From contig NZ_CP061941.1 of assembly GCF_014805825.1 (NCBI RefSeq), positions 2,418,001-2,482,000 on the forward strand: a stretch of 64,000 bases of DNA, read 5' to 3'. Below, one piece after another: positions 62,850-64,000 of this stretch. Made by a program: the position numbers and the translations under genes. This DNA comes from Marinomonas algicola (GTDB lineage: Bacteria > Pseudomonadota > Gammaproteobacteria > Pseudomonadales > Marinomonadaceae). Each line of letters opens with the position of its first letter. Within the stretch, counting starts at the first letter, position 1. The notes beneath the pieces were generated by a model, which saw only the letters and a list, made by a program, of their open reading frames with translations, made no database searches and was not told the DNA's origin.

Positions 62850-62958
62850 GCGTCGTTACTGAACATAATCCGCACCGCTTCAACTGCTGCCGCAGTCGCT
62901 TAAGGTTCACACCGGATAAGCAACAGCCATGAGTAGGATGGGGGGGAGGTAAAGACGC
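62850..62958 (+). ncRNA. Candidate structured leader of the ornithine/lysine decarboxylase gene
   Basis: GCGTC-G-TTAC (62850-62859) can pair with GTAA-A-GACGC (62949-62958), closing a loop of about 90 bases. Inside, ACTGC/GCAGT forms a small hairpin (62883-62887/62891-62895), and GAAC (62861-62864) and TCCG (62869-62872) could pair with GTTC (62905-62908) and CGGA (62913-62916) in the crossed order of a pseudoknot. A G-run (62938-62946) lies before the closing strand. It ends 48 bases ahead of the start codon. This suggests a metabolite- or ion-sensing leader, but covariation was not tested. Confidence 0.45.
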
Positions 62959-63006
62959 ATTTATCTTTCGGTTTATGTTTTGTAATAATGAGGAGAACTC
63001 CATCTA

Positions 63007-64000
63007 ATGACTATTGACGTCCATTCTTTCTACACACCTGCTAGCTTCGAACGCCTTAAAAAATTGGCTGACACCAAAGAAACTCCTTTTGTTGTCATCG
63101 ATACCAAAACCATTGAAGAACACTATATTGATTTAAAAAAAGGCTTCCCTATTGCTGATATTTTTTATGCAATGAAAGCCAATCCAGCGCCTGAAATTCT
63201 GACATTATTAAGAGATCAGGGCGCAAATTTTGATGTGGCGTCAATTTATGAGCTAGACAAGTTACTTGCGATTGGTGGCGTTTCTCCAGAAAAGATCAGT
63301 TACGGCAATACCATAAAAAAAATCAAAGACATTCGCTATTTTTATGATAAAGGCATTCGTATGTTTGCTTCTGACTCAGAAGCCGATTTACATAATATAG
63401 CCAAACAAGCGCCTGGCTCACGTGTCTACATTCGTATTCTAACGGAAGGATCTCAGACGGCAGACTGGCCCTTGTCCAGAAAGTTCGGTTGCCACACTGA
63501 TATGGCGATTAGCCTACTTGTATTGGCCAAAGAACTTGGACTTGTTCCTTACGGCGTTTCTTTCCATGTTGGCTCCCAGCAACGTGACATTGGGGCTTGG
63601 GATGAAGCCATTGGTAAAGTGAAAGTTATTTTTGAGCGCCTTAAAGAAGAGAGTGACATCGAGTTACAGATGATTAATATGGGCGGCGGCTTCCCTGCTA
63701 ACTACATTACTCGGACTAACGACCTTGCCACCTATGCCGAAGAAATCAACCGTTTCTTGGAAGAAGATTTTGGTGCAAACATACCACGCATTATTTTAGA
63801 GCCTGGTCGTTCTTTGATATCTAATGCTGGTATATTAGTCAGTGAAGTGGTGTTAATTTCTCGTAAATCCAATACGGCATTAAACCGTTGGATCTTTACC
63901 GATGTGGGTAAGTTTTCAGGCCTTATTGAAACCTTAGACGAAGCCATCAAGTACCCGATTCACACAGAAAAATCCGGTGAAGTAGAAGACGTAGTGATCG
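63007..64000 (+). CDS. Ornithine/lysine decarboxylase, eukaryotic-type fold (partial)
   Basis: 331 codons are visible; the gene runs beyond the window (usual length about 390-400). AGGAG lies 10 bases ahead of the ATG. The group IV PLP decarboxylase signatures are clear: PLP lysine in FYAMKANPAPEIL (about 58), the glycine-rich NMGGGFPANYI, GVSFHVGSQQ, and the phosphate-binding stretch ILEPGRSLISNAG. It makes putrescine or cadaverine. It is preceded by a structured-leader candidate and an unexplained 19-codon frame. Confidence 0.94.
   Translation, partial: MTIDVHSFYTPASFERLKKLADTKETPFVVIDTKTIEEHYIDLKKGFPIADIFYAMKANPAPEILTLLRDQGANFDVASIYELDKLLAIGGVSPEKISYGNTIKKIKDIRYFYDKGIRMFASDSEADLHNIAKQAPGSRVYIRILTEGSQTADWPLSRKFGCHTDMAISLLVLAKELGLVPYGVSFHVGSQQRDIGAWDEAIGKVKVIFERLKEESDIELQMINMGGGFPANYITRTNDLATYAEEINRFLEEDFGANIPRIILEPGRSLISNAGILVSEVVLISRKSNTALNRWIFTDVGKFSGLIETLDEAIKYPIHTEKSGEVEDVVI

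Noticed and set aside
62797..63003. Minus-strand frame of 68 codons opposite the decarboxylase leader
   Set aside because: Odd composition, no ribosome binding site, and it lies opposite the structured leader; it is more likely by chance.

Overview
The window looks like about 64 kb of chromosome from a marine gammaproteobacterium of the Oceanospirillales, most likely Marinomonas or a near relative. This rests on gene order and protein style, not on a marker gene. The chromosomal part (about 8.1-64 kb) repeats blocks I recall from Pseudomonas aeruginosa: (i) yceD-rpmF-plsX-fabD-fabG-acpP-fabF with maf, sppA, gph-like, rluC, rne, murB, LMW-PTP, ycaR, lpxK, exbD, exbB, comEC, DUF2062, lolC/lolD; (ii) purC-bamC-dapA-bcp-perM-tusA-like-bepA-nadA; (iii) tRNA-Lys-cpoB-pal-tolBARQ-ruvBAC-aspS. 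Protein length, motifs and synteny agree, so these calls are secure.

Positions 1 to about 8113 hold one end of an integrated mobile element. A tyrosine integrase starts next to the 3' end of a tRNA-Ser(GGA) gene. Moving inward are an AlpA/Xis-like protein, a small ParR-like protein and a ParM-like actin ATPase, a repeat-rich intergenic region, a MobI-like relaxosome accessory protein, a LexA-controlled rumAB (umuDC-type) operon, a DnaQ-type exonuclease and a gene cut by the window edge. The order srpR-srpM-[oriT/srpC]-mobI-rumB-rumA is that of the SXT/R391 family of integrative conjugative elements (ICEs). Here it sits beside a different integrase and a tRNA-Ser site rather than the classical prfC site. 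The transfer genes and the second attachment site lie beyond the left edge.

8.2-13.6 kb: a nitroreductase, an unrecognised membrane-anchored coiled-coil protein, QueF (queuosine), a YadG/YadH-type ABC exporter and a PA2817-like protein. 13.6-18.8 kb: fatty acid and phospholipid synthesis with ribosomal protein L32, without fabH. 18.9-29.5 kb: Maf, SppA, HAD phosphatase, MaoC hydratase, RluC, RNase E with a structured 5' leader, a SulP anion transporter and MurB. 29.5-36.6 kb: envelope genes (LpxK, ExbB/ExbD, ComEC, LolCD) without kdsB. 36.7-44.1 kb: PurC, BamC, DapA, Bcp, PerM-like, TusA-like, BepA-like, NadA and tRNA-Lys. 44.1-53 kb: Tol-Pal and RuvCAB plus AspRS, without ybgC. 53-64 kb: an FAD oxidoreductase, Gre-like and SlyD-like proteins, CysDN sulfate activation, a second unrecognised coiled-coil membrane protein, Fe-SOD, a TerB-like protein, a two-subunit YeeE/YedE transporter and the start of an ornithine/lysine decarboxylase behind a leader that can fold into a structured RNA.

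The items most worth following up are the SXT-like module at tRNA-Ser with its GTTTGGC repeat region (candidate oriT/centromere), the decarboxylase leader and the rne leader. No CRISPR array, rRNA gene or recognisable insertion sequence was seen.
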